From Trueperaceae bacterium (GTDB lineage: Bacteria > Deinococcota > Deinococci > Deinococcales > Trueperaceae): a DNA stretch of 11,715 bases. Numbering within the stretch: position 1 is the first letter of the stretch; each line of letters begins with the position of its first letter. The stretch covers positions 1 to 11,715 of the forward strand of contig SLSQ01000193.1 of the NCBI GenBank assembly GCA_007130355.1, in the 5' to 3' direction. Positions 1-6,475 of this stretch are shown here, one piece after another. The position numbers and the translations under genes were made by a program. The notes under the pieces are model-generated. The model was not told the DNA's origin and made no database searches. It saw only the letters and a program-made list of their open reading frames with translations.

Positions 1-1414
1 ACGGATCGCGTTCGACCCGGTCCGGACCGAAACGTACGGCTACGACGCCTCCTTCGCGACGCGCATGCAGCGCCACGCGCCCGACGTGGTCGTGCGCGCC
101 TCCGACGTGCACGAGGTCTCCACCGTGGCCGCCTGGTGCTGGGCGCACGAGGTCCCGTTCGCGCCCCGCGGCGCGGCCACCGCCCAGTCGGGCGGATCGG
201 TCGCCGTGCGCGGCGGCGTATGCCTGGATCTGACGCCGATGCGCCGCATCGTCGAGATCCTCCCCGGCGACCTGCAGGCGATCTGCGAGCCCGGCGTGGT
301 GCACGCCGATCTGAACGACGCGCTCGGCGAACACGGATTGTTCTTCGCGCCCGATCCCGGCAGTTCCAAGATGTGCACCATCGGCGGGATGATCGCCAAC
401 AACTCGAGCGGGATGCGTGCCGTCAAGTACGGGCAGACGCGCCACCACGTGCTCGGACTCGAGGCGGTCCTGGCGGACGGCACCGTGATCGAGACCGGAG
501 GCGTCGGCTCGCGTGCCATCAAGACCGTGTCCGGATTCGACCTGACGTCTCTGCTGATCGGCTCGGAGGGCACGCTCGCCGTGGTCACGAAGGCGCGCCT
601 GCGCGCCCTGCCCACCCCCGCGAAGCGTGGACTGTGCCTGGCCGCCTTCGACGACGCCCACGCAGCCGGTTCGGCGGTCGAACGGGTGTTCCGCGCCGGC
701 TTTCTGCCTTCCGCGATCGAGTTCCTGGACGCGCACGCCCTGGCCGCCATCCGGACGTACGATCCGGCCGTGGCGCTGCCCGACGCCGAAGCGTTGCTGC
801 TGTTCGAGGTCGAAGGCGGCCCCGCCGCCGTTCGCGAAGAGACCGAAGCGATCGAGGGGGTCGTCCGCCCGTACGCTCGGACGGTCCGCCGCGCCGACGA
901 GCCGGGCGCGATGCGCGACCTATGGGCGGCGCGCCGCCTGGTGGGCGCGGCGGTCGCCCGCGTGCGCGAGGGATACACCCGCGTGTACGGCGGGGAGGAC
1001 GTGTGCGTCCCGATCACGGCGATCCCCGAGACGTTGACCGAGATTCACGCGCTAGGCGAGAAGCACGGCATCCACGTCGCGATCTACGGCCACGTCGGCG
1101 ACGGCAACCTGCACGCCGCACCGATCATCGACATGCGCGACGCGGCGCAGGTCGAAGCGGCCAAGGAGCTGATCGAGGCGATCCACGACCTCGCGCTCCG
1201 AATGCACGGCACCACCACCGGCGAGCACGGGGTCGGGATCGTCCGTTCGCGCTACATGCGCCGCGAGCACGGCGCCGCCCTGGAGACGATGCGCGCCGTC
1301 AAGCGTGCCCTCGATCCGAAGAACCTGCTCAACCCCGGAAAGATGGACCTCGATCCCGACGATCCGCGAGGACCGTACGACCCGCCGCGCCCGTTCGCGG
1401 CGAAGGAGGGCTGA
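1..1414 (+). CDS. glcD: FAD-linked 2-hydroxyacid oxidase, GlcD/D-lactate dehydrogenase family (5' partial)
   Basis: This enzyme would oxidise a 2-hydroxyacid, most likely glycolate or D-lactate, to the 2-oxoacid using FAD. The reading frame is open from base 2, and conserved sequence (TYGYDAS, then PDVVVRAS) lies before the first ATG at 65, so the true start is upstream of the window; perhaps 15-25 residues are missing. About 470 residues are visible. The FAD-binding half shows FAPDPGSSKMCTIGG, IANNSSGMRAVKYG and GSEGTLAVVTKARL. The C-terminal FAD-oxidase half shows YGHVGDGNLH (about 1085-1114), GEHGVG (about 1220-1237) and the usual ending LDPKNLLNPGK. It lacks the Cys-rich Fe-S tail found in some relatives, and no glcE or glcF partner is visible. 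The stop overlaps the next start by one base (TGATG). The aminotransferase neighbour favours glycolate as substrate, but D-lactate or another hydroxyacid is equally compatible with the sequence. Confidence 0.9.
   Translation, partial: RIAFDPVRTETYGYDASFATRMQRHAPDVVVRASDVHEVSTVAAWCWAHEVPFAPRGAATAQSGGSVAVRGGVCLDLTPMRRIVEILPGDLQAICEPGVVHADLNDALGEHGLFFAPDPGSSKMCTIGGMIANNSSGMRAVKYGQTRHHVLGLEAVLADGTVIETGGVGSRAIKTVSGFDLTSLLIGSEGTLAVVTKARLRALPTPAKRGLCLAAFDDAHAAGSAVERVFRAGFLPSAIEFLDAHALAAIRTYDPAVALPDAEALLLFEVEGGPAAVREETEAIEGVVRPYARTVRRADEPGAMRDLWAARRLVGAAVARVREGYTRVYGGEDVCVPITAIPETLTEIHALGEKHGIHVAIYGHVGDGNLHAAPIIDMRDAAQVEAAKELIEAIHDLALRMHGTTTGEHGVGIVRSRYMRREHGAALETMRAVKRALDPKNLLNPGKMDLDPDDPRGPYDPPRPFAAKEG
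1403..1409 (+). promoter_or_regulatory. Shine-Dalgarno for the aminotransferase
   Basis: AAGGAGG lies inside the end of the oxidase gene, four bases before the ATG at 1414. It fixes that ATG as the start of the second gene, although the same frame stays open far upstream. With the TGATG junction it suggests translational coupling. Confidence 0.75.
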
Positions 1415-2595
1415 TGTTCGAGTCCCACACCGACCTGCACCTGCCCGGCCCCACGATCGTGCCGCCGGCCGTCCGCTCCGCGATCGCGTCCGGACTCGAG
1501 GCGGACACCCTGAACTACCGGTCCGCCGCCTTTACGGAACTGTTGAAACGCGTCCAGGACAAGCTGCGCCGGGTCGTCGGCAGCGACGGCACGCCGCTGA
1601 TCCTGCCGGGAAGCGGAGCTACCGGACTGGAGGCCGGCATCCGCGCGCTCGTGGGGCGCGGCGACACCGCCATCGTCTGCTCCGCCGGCTTCTTCGCCGA
1701 GTACGCCGTCGCCATCGTAGAACGGCTCGGCGCGCAGGCCGTCCGGGTCGAAGCGGAGTGGGGCACGGCGATCGACCCGACCGAGGTCGCGACGGCGCTG
1801 CGGGCCCACCCTGGCGCGCGCGCCGTGATCGCGACCCACTGCGAGACCTCCACCGGCGTGGTGCACGACGTCCGCGCGATCGCCGAGTCGGTGACCGACA
1901 GCGACGCCGCCTTCGTCGTCGACGCCGTCAGCTCGCTGGTCAGCACCGAGCTGCAGGCCGACGCGTGGGGGATCGACATGGTCCTGAGCGCGTCGCAGAA
2001 GGCGCTCATGCTGCCCCCCGGCTTGGCGATCGCGACCGTGTCGGAGAAGGCCTGGCGGGCGATCGGCGAGCGGCCGGCCGAGACGTTCGCCCTCGATCTG
2101 GTCGGCTACCGGGAGGCGGCCGAACGGGGCGCGACGCCGTTCACGCCGAACGTGCCGCTGATCCACGGCCTCGACGTCGCATGCGACCTGATCCTGAAGG
2201 ACGGGCTCGATTCATCGTGGCGTCGCCATGCGCTGCTGCGCGACATGACCCGGGACGGCGTGCGCGCCCTCGGGCTGCGACCGTTCGCGGAGGACGCGCA
2301 CGCCAGCTCGACCCTGACGACCGTCGCCCTCGACGACGCCGACGCGGTCCGCGCCCGCCTGTTGCACGACCACCGGTTCGTGGTCGGGGGCGGACTGGGC
2401 CGGGTCGCCGGACGCGTGGTACGGCTCGGCCACCTTGGTTGGACGACGCCGAGCGGCGTTCTGCGCATGCTGGCCGCCCTCGAAGCGTCCCTCGCGCGCG
2501 AAGGCCACGAGGTCCCGCTCGGGGCCGGCGTCGCGGCGGCGCAGCGTCGTTGGCTCGATACCTCCGTGGCCCAAGAACCGTCCCGCGGGTCGTGA
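1414..2595 (+). CDS. Class V aminotransferase, alanine/serine-glyoxylate aminotransferase family
   Basis: This PLP-dependent enzyme of 393 residues most likely transfers an amino group from alanine or serine to glyoxylate, giving glycine. Family marks are in order: LPGPT at residues 10-14; the phosphate-binding loop GSGATGLEA (66-74); HCETSTG (142-148), matching the family's HxE(T/S)xTG; VVDAVSS with the PLP-binding Asp170; and SASQKAL with the Schiff-base Lys196, followed by PPGLA. Length is usual for the family. The start is set by AAGGAGG and the TGATG overlap with the oxidase gene. The pairing suggests that glyoxylate made by the first enzyme is removed by the second. Ureidoglycine-glyoxylate aminotransferase (PucG) is a close alternative and cannot be excluded, since an amidase-family gene lies nearby. 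The exact amino donor is not visible from sequence. Confidence 0.87.
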   Translation: MFESHTDLHLPGPTIVPPAVRSAIASGLEADTLNYRSAAFTELLKRVQDKLRRVVGSDGTPLILPGSGATGLEAGIRALVGRGDTAIVCSAGFFAEYAVAIVERLGAQAVRVEAEWGTAIDPTEVATALRAHPGARAVIATHCETSTGVVHDVRAIAESVTDSDAAFVVDAVSSLVSTELQADAWGIDMVLSASQKALMLPPGLAIATVSEKAWRAIGERPAETFALDLVGYREAAERGATPFTPNVPLIHGLDVACDLILKDGLDSSWRRHALLRDMTRDGVRALGLRPFAEDAHASSTLTTVALDDADAVRARLLHDHRFVVGGGLGRVAGRVVRLGHLGWTTPSGVLRMLAALEASLAREGHEVPLGAGVAAAQRRWLDTSVAQEPSRGS

Positions 2596-2698
2596 GGCCA
2601 GCGGATTCCCCTCGGGTACCCTCGAACCGTTCCTCGCGCACCGAACGCGCTCCGGGACCGACCGTTCCGGGCCGCCGGTCCGCCGAATCAGGAGAACC

Positions 2699-3772
2699 AT
2701 GACGCAGATCCTCGAACGCCTGAAGACCCTCGCCGCCCTCGACGCCGTCTCCGGACAGGAGCAGCCGGTCGTCGCCCACCTGAAGGAGGCCCTCGCCTCG
2801 GTCGCCGACGAGATCCTCGTCGACGCGGTCGGCAACCTGTACGCGATCCGGCGCGGCGCGCAGGACGGTCCGACCGTGATGATCGCCGCGCACACCGACG
2901 AGATCGGCCTGATCGTGAAGAGCGTCGAGCCGGACGGATTCCTTCGGTTCGAGAAGGTGGGCGGCGTGGTCGACGCGCTGTTGCCGGCTCGCGTGGTGCG
3001 CGTGCGGGGCCGGATCGGCGTGATCGGGGCGAAGGCCGGGCACTACCAGAGCGCGGCGGAACGCTCCTCGGTCCGCCCGCACACCGAGATGTACATCGAC
3101 CTCGGCGCCCGCTCCGCGGAGCGCGTCGCGGAGCTGGGCATCTCCGTCGGCGACGGGATCGCCTTCGTCTCCGAGGTGACCGAGTTCGGGGCCGACGCGC
3201 CGCTGGTGGTCGGCAAGGCGATCGACGACCGGCTCGGCTGCGCGGTGCTGTGGGAGGTGCTCGAGGCCGGCGCCCCGCCCGCCGGAACCCTGATCGCCGC
3301 CTTCACCAGCCAGGAGGAGGTCGGCCTCAAGGGCGCCGGGATCGCGGGCGAACGGTTCCGCCCCGACCTCGCGATCGCGCTCGACACCATGCCGTCCGGC
3401 GACACGCCGGACATGGACTTCGTCAAGGACCTGAACGTCGGGATCGGCGACGGGCCCGCCCTGCAGGTGTCGGCCGGCGCGGGCGGCAAGGGGTTCCTGG
3501 TGCCGACGCCGGTCAAGCGGTACCTGACCGACCTCGCCGAGCGCGCGGGCGTGCCGCTGCAGACCACCGCGTTCGCGGGGGGCAACAACGACGCCGCCGC
3601 CATCGCCTGGTCGGGCACCGGCGTTCCGGCCGCCTCGATCTGCCTGCCGCGGCGCTATTCGCACTCGCCCACCGAGGTGGCCGACCTGCGCGACGCCGAC
3701 GCGTCGCTGGCGCTCCTGCGGGCGGTGGTCGAGGGCATGGACGCGCTGCCGAGCTTCGAGTTCCTGAGCTGA
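2699..3772 (+). CDS. M42 family zinc aminopeptidase (glutamyl aminopeptidase/endoglucanase M-like)
   Basis: This is a cytosolic co-catalytic metallo-aminopeptidase of 357 residues; relatives form large tetrahedral assemblies that trim peptides. Family members were once misnamed cellulase M. Every active-site position is visible: His65 and Asp67 (AAHTDEIG), Asp176 with Asp177 (KAIDDRLGC), the catalytic pair Glu206-Glu207 (FTSQEEVG), Asp229 (AIALDTMPSGD) and His322 (RYSHSPTE). There is no signal peptide or membrane segment. AGGAGA at 2690-2695 places the start at ATG 2699; the frame is open upstream but that part has no family resemblance. The 103-base gap behind it (2596-2698) contains no gene and no promoter I would assert. 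Its role beside the oxidase and amidase genes is probably general peptide turnover. Peptide specificity within M42 cannot be read from the sequence. Confidence 0.93.
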   Translation: MTQILERLKTLAALDAVSGQEQPVVAHLKEALASVADEILVDAVGNLYAIRRGAQDGPTVMIAAHTDEIGLIVKSVEPDGFLRFEKVGGVVDALLPARVVRVRGRIGVIGAKAGHYQSAAERSSVRPHTEMYIDLGARSAERVAELGISVGDGIAFVSEVTEFGADAPLVVGKAIDDRLGCAVLWEVLEAGAPPAGTLIAAFTSQEEVGLKGAGIAGERFRPDLAIALDTMPSGDTPDMDFVKDLNVGIGDGPALQVSAGAGGKGFLVPTPVKRYLTDLAERAGVPLQTTAFAGGNNDAAAIAWSGTGVPAASICLPRRYSHSPTEVADLRDADASLALLRAVVEGMDALPSFEFLS

Positions 3773-3783
3773 CGCAGGATCCC

Positions 3784-3807
3784 GTCGGGCGCCGCGCGGC
3801 GCCCGAC
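3784..3807. repeat. Perfect 24-bp palindrome before the amidase gene
   Basis: GTCGGGCGCCGC is followed directly by its reverse complement GCGGCGCCCGAC. It lies 11 bases after the M42 stop and one base before the purine-rich ribosome site of the next gene. As RNA it would form a 10-bp, all but two pairs G-C, stem with a GCGC tetraloop. No T tract follows, so a classical intrinsic terminator is not supported. It could be a transcription pause or processing site, a stem that limits ribosome access, or an operator. Confidence 0.6.
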
Positions 3808-3808
3808 C

Positions 3809-3821
3809 GGAGGAAGGGAGA
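3809..3821 (+). promoter_or_regulatory. Purine-rich ribosome binding site for the amidase gene
   Basis: GGAGGAAGGGAGA contains two overlapping Shine-Dalgarno-like cores, GGAGGAA and AGGGAGA. The second ends six bases before the ATG at 3828. The site abuts the palindrome at 3784-3807, so a stem there would sit next to the ribosome landing zone. Confidence 0.6.
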
Positions 3822-3827
3822 GCCCGC

Positions 3828-4772
3828 ATGCCGTTCGAAGGCGTGAAGACCGTCCACGACGTGCACGTGCACACCGATTGGGACCGCGACCGCGAGCCCG
3901 TGCTCGAGGTCGACCCAGGGAGCGAGGTGCACCTCGAGATCGTCGACGCCTCCGGCGGGCAGCTGCACGCCGGTTCGACCGTCGACGACGTCGCGAACCT
4001 CGACTTCGAGAGGGTCAACCCGGTCACCGGTCCGGTGCACGTGCGCGGGGCGAAGCCGGGCGACGTGCTCGAGGTCCGGATCCTCGAGCTGGGCCGCTGC
4101 GACTGGGGCTGGACCGCGCTGATCCCGGGCTTCGGCCTGCTGGCCGACGCCTACCCCGAGCCGGAGCTGAAGATCTGGTCGTTCGACGACGCCATGCGCG
4201 AGGCGGTGTTCCGGGACGACGTCCGGATCCCCGTGCGTCCGTTCCCGGGCACGATCGGCGTGGCGCCCGCCGAACCCGGTCCGCACGGGGTGGTGCCGCC
4301 CCGTTCGGTGGGCGGCAACATGGACGTGCGCCACCTGACCGCCGGCGCCACCCTCTACCTGCCGGTCGCGGTCGACGGGGCCCTCTTCTCGGCCGGCGAC
4401 ACGCACGCGGCGCAGGGGGACGGCGAGGCGTGCGGCACCGCGATCGAGACCTCGCTCGACCTGACCGTCCGGCTCGACGTGCGGCGCGATCTGCGCGTGC
4501 GCCAGCCGCAGTTCGAGCTGCCCGGGCCGCTCGGCAGCGAGGGGGACGCGAGCGGCTTCCGCGTCACGACCGGCGTCGCCCCCGACCTGATGGAGGCGGC
4601 CCGGCTGGCGGTGCGGCACATGATCGAGGTGCTGGTCGAGGAGCACGGCTTCGCCGAGACGGAGGCGTACATGCTCTGCAGCGTCGCCGTCGACCTGAAG
4701 ATCCACGAGCTGGTCGACGCTCCGAACTGGGTGGTCGGCGCCTTCCTGCCCAAGGGGATCTTCCGCCGTTGA
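3828..4772 (+). CDS. Acetamidase/formamidase family protein
   Basis: This 314-residue protein belongs to the FmdA/AmdA family, whose members hydrolyse short amides such as formamide or acetamide to ammonia and the acid. Supporting motifs are HAGSTVDDV near the N-terminus, NPVTGPVHVRGAKPGD, PPRSVGGNMDVR (Asn164, Met165, Asp166), LYLPVAVDGALFSAGDTHA, and QGDGEACGTAIE with Asp198 and Glu200. The C-terminal AYMLCSVAVDLKIHELVD also fits the family. Length is normal and there is no signal peptide, so it acts in the cytoplasm. It has a strong ribosome site and a palindrome directly upstream. Its last four bases overlap the start of the transporter gene, so the two are probably translated together. 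The family includes many members of unknown substrate; amide hydrolysis is likely, but formamide versus acetamide versus another amide is not determined. Confidence 0.9.
   Translation: MPFEGVKTVHDVHVHTDWDRDREPVLEVDPGSEVHLEIVDASGGQLHAGSTVDDVANLDFERVNPVTGPVHVRGAKPGDVLEVRILELGRCDWGWTALIPGFGLLADAYPEPELKIWSFDDAMREAVFRDDVRIPVRPFPGTIGVAPAEPGPHGVVPPRSVGGNMDVRHLTAGATLYLPVAVDGALFSAGDTHAAQGDGEACGTAIETSLDLTVRLDVRRDLRVRQPQFELPGPLGSEGDASGFRVTTGVAPDLMEAARLAVRHMIEVLVEEHGFAETEAYMLCSVAVDLKIHELVDAPNWVVGAFLPKGIFRR
4752..4758 (+). promoter_or_regulatory. Shine-Dalgarno supporting the TTG start of the AEC transporter
   Basis: AAGGGGA lies within the end of the amidase gene, 10 bases before TTG 4769. No ATG or GTG is available at the conserved N-terminus, so this site and the TTGA overlap decide the start. 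Confidence 0.5.
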
Positions 4773-5686
4773 TCGAGATCCTGCTGCAGGTGGTGATCCC
4801 CGCCTTCGTGGTGGTCGCCGCCGGCGCCGGACTCGGCCGGGCCTTCCGGCTCGACACGTCGGGGATCAACCGGGTGGCGCTCTACGCCGCCGTGCCGGCG
4901 CTCGTGTTCGCGTCGCTGGCCGGCGCCGAGGTCGCTTGGACCGGGGTCGGCCTGCTGCTGGGCGCGAACGCCGCCTACCTGGTCGTGATGGCCGCCGTCG
5001 CCTGGGCGGCGGCGTTCCTGGTGCGCCCGGAGGCCCGCCGGGGCCTGTTGGCGACCAGCCTGTTCGCGAACGCGGCGAACATCATGCTGCCGGTCACGCT
5101 GTTCGCGTTCGGCCCCGAGGGGTTGCAGCGCGCCTTGATCCTGTACGTCTGGTCGGCGGTGCTGATCTTCACCGCCGGACCGATCGTGCTCGGCGGCGGT
5201 GAGGCGCGCGCGCGAGGCGGCCGGCGCCTCTTCGTGGCTTCGGTCGCCAAGCTTCCGGTGCTGTGGGCGGCGCTGGCGGGCGTGGCGGTGAACGTCGCGC
5301 AGGTCTCCGTGCCGCTCGGACTGCTGCGCGGCATCGAGCTGCTCGGCGACGCCGCCATCCCCCTGGTGCTGCTGACGTTGGGCGTGCAGATCCATCGGAC
5401 CGGGGTGCGCGTGCCGAGCCCGACGAACCTGCTGGGTGCCGGACTGCGCCTGGCGGTGGCGCCGGCGCTCGCCTACGCGGTGGCTTGGGCGTTCGGCGCG
5501 CGGGGGCTGGACCTGGCGGTACTGACGCTGCTCGGCGCCATGCCGCCGGCGGTGAACAACTTCATGCTGGCGCTCGAGTTCGGTGGCGACGCCGAGGAGG
5601 TGGCCGGGACCGTCATCACCTCGACCTTCGCGTCGATCGTGACGCTCTCGCTGGTGCTGAGCCTGCTCGGCGACGTGGCCGGCTGA
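4769..5686 (+). CDS. AEC family (auxin efflux carrier-type) membrane transporter
   Basis: This hydrophobic protein of 305 residues is an inner-membrane carrier. Bacterial AEC members are reported to move small carboxylates such as malate, malonate or lactate. About ten membrane segments can be drawn, in two halves separated by a charged loop near residues 144-153 (GEARARGGRR). Typical family sequences are INRVALYAAVPALVF (33-47), LFANAANIMLPVTLFAFG (98-115), LGDAAIPLVLLTLGVQI (192-208) and LGAMPPAVNNFMLALEFG (255-272), the last with the conserved APP/MPP-type break in a helix. The start is TTG at 4769, overlapping the amidase stop as TTGA. The close coupling suggests a substrate or product related to the amidase, for example the carboxylate released, but that is inference. 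It is the last gene of the plus-strand block. Confidence 0.87.
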   Translation: MIEILLQVVIPAFVVVAAGAGLGRAFRLDTSGINRVALYAAVPALVFASLAGAEVAWTGVGLLLGANAAYLVVMAAVAWAAAFLVRPEARRGLLATSLFANAANIMLPVTLFAFGPEGLQRALILYVWSAVLIFTAGPIVLGGGEARARGGRRLFVASVAKLPVLWAALAGVAVNVAQVSVPLGLLRGIELLGDAAIPLVLLTLGVQIHRTGVRVPSPTNLLGAGLRLAVAPALAYAVAWAFGARGLDLAVLTLLGAMPPAVNNFMLALEFGGDAEEVAGTVITSTFASIVTLSLVLSLLGDVAG

Positions 5687-5744
5687 TCGGCCGGCCGCTC
5701 CGGGCGCGCCGCGTCGGTGCGGACGGACGGGCCGGTCCGGACGG

Positions 5745-6464
5745 TCAGACCGCGCGCTCGCCGTCGTACGGCGCGTCGGGCGGTTCGGCCCCCTCGATGC
5801 CGGTGGCGATCAGGGCGTCGCCGTCGCGTTCGAGCCGCACGCGCGGCAGCGGACGCACCGCCGGTCCGGCCACCGCCCGGCCGGCTCGGTCGGGGGAGAA
5901 GACGCTCAGGTGGCAGCCGCAGGTGAGGCTGGGGCCGTCGGCGCGGTGGTTGAAGGCGAACGCGACCGCTTCGACGTCGCGGTTCAGGGTCACCAGGCAC
6001 CCTTGGTGGGTGCAGACGCGGCTGAACGCCGCCAGGTGCAGCTCTTCGCCGTCGGCGCCGGCGACGGTCAGTCCGCCCGGAACCGGTCCGGGCAGGCGCA
6101 GCGCGATCGCCGGCGCGTAGCGGTAGGCGAACTCCGCCTCGGCCCAGTCGCGGTCGAACGAGGCGAGGGGCGCGACCGGAACGGTCGGACCCGGCTCGAA
6201 GGTCGGGTCCGGGTCCGGGTCCTCCTTGAAGAAGTGGGTGCGGATCCCCTCGTACAGTCCCCACGATCCGAACCCGAGCGCGGCGAGCACGGGGATGCGC
6301 CACGCCCAGGCGGTCAGCTCCCGGCGGGACGGGTCGGGCGGCGTTCCGCGCTCCTTCGCGCGGTCCGCTTCGCGCGGTCCGGCGCGTTCCGCCTCGCCCG
6401 CGTGCGCGCGTTCCGTTGCACGCGCGTTCGCACGCTCGTCGTCGGGACCGTTCCGTTCGGGCAC
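5745..6464 (-). CDS. Rieske [2Fe-2S] protein with Tat-like signal anchor
   Basis: This 239-residue protein is a membrane-anchored Rieske protein like those of cytochrome bc/b6f complexes, which pass electrons from quinol to a cytochrome c. A low-complexity Arg/Ala/Glu-rich stretch (residues 8-40) precedes a twin-arginine-like motif SRRELT (46-51) and one hydrophobic segment (about 53-70). The cluster motifs are CTHQGC (Cys151, His153, Cys156) and CGCHLS (Cys182, Cys184, His185). By family analogy Cys151, His153, Cys182 and His185 bind iron, and Cys156 and Cys184 form a disulfide. GPAVRPLP (200-207) matches the conserved proline loop. Start is GTG at 6464, with AAGGAGA four bases before it; no other start exists in the extension. 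It follows the ccmI-cytochrome gene by 10 bases and is last in the operon. No cytochrome b gene is adjacent in this window. Confidence 0.92.
   Translation of the reverse strand: MPERNGPDDERANARATERAHAGEAERAGPREADRAKERGTPPDPSRRELTAWAWRIPVLAALGFGSWGLYEGIRTHFFKEDPDPDPTFEPGPTVPVAPLASFDRDWAEAEFAYRYAPAIALRLPGPVPGGLTVAGADGEELHLAAFSRVCTHQGCLVTLNRDVEAVAFAFNHRADGPSLTCGCHLSVFSPDRAGRAVAGPAVRPLPRVRLERDGDALIATGIEGAEPPDAPYDGERAV
6354..6381. repeat. Two tandem copies of a 14-bp repeat
   Basis: CTTCGCGCGGTCCG occurs at 6354-6367 and again at 6368-6381 with no gap. A shorter element, GCGCGTTCCG, occurs at 6382-6391 and 6406-6415. They lie in the part of the Rieske gene encoding the Arg/Ala/Glu-rich N-terminal extension. 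Because 14 is not a multiple of three, the two copies are read in different frames, which suggests slippage-type expansion of DNA rather than duplication of a peptide unit. Confidence 0.7.
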
Positions 6465-6468
6465 GGCG

Positions 6469-6475
6469 TCTCCTT
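6469..6475 (-). promoter_or_regulatory. Shine-Dalgarno deciding the GTG start of the Rieske gene
   Basis: On the minus strand this reads AAGGAGA, four bases before GTG 6464. Its first base is the last base of the ccmI stop codon (TGA, 6477-6475). It supports the long N-terminal extension as truly translated. Confidence 0.7.

Noticed and set aside
136..1413. In-frame extension of the aminotransferase back to 136
   Set aside because: The translated extension is Arg-rich shadow sequence of the oxidase gene. The AAGGAGG site and conserved LPGPT start motif place the true start at 1414.
2596..2698. Possible promoter in the gap before the M42 gene, and the short palindrome GGGTACCC at about 2614-2621
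   Set aside because: I see no convincing -35/-10 pair, and an 8-bp palindrome is expected by chance. A promoter may exist but is not supported from sequence.
2141..4027. A 628-codon open frame on the minus strand, opposite the aminotransferase, M42 and amidase genes
   Set aside because: It crosses three well-supported plus-strand genes and reads as composition-driven Arg/Asp/Gly-rich sequence. It is a shadow frame.
5687..5744. Possible bidirectional terminator between the convergent AEC and Rieske genes
   Set aside because: There are short palindromes (CGGCCGGCCG at 5688-5697 and GTCCGGAC at 5735-5742), but no long stem and no T run on either strand. Termination is expected here for both blocks, but I cannot point to a specific structure.
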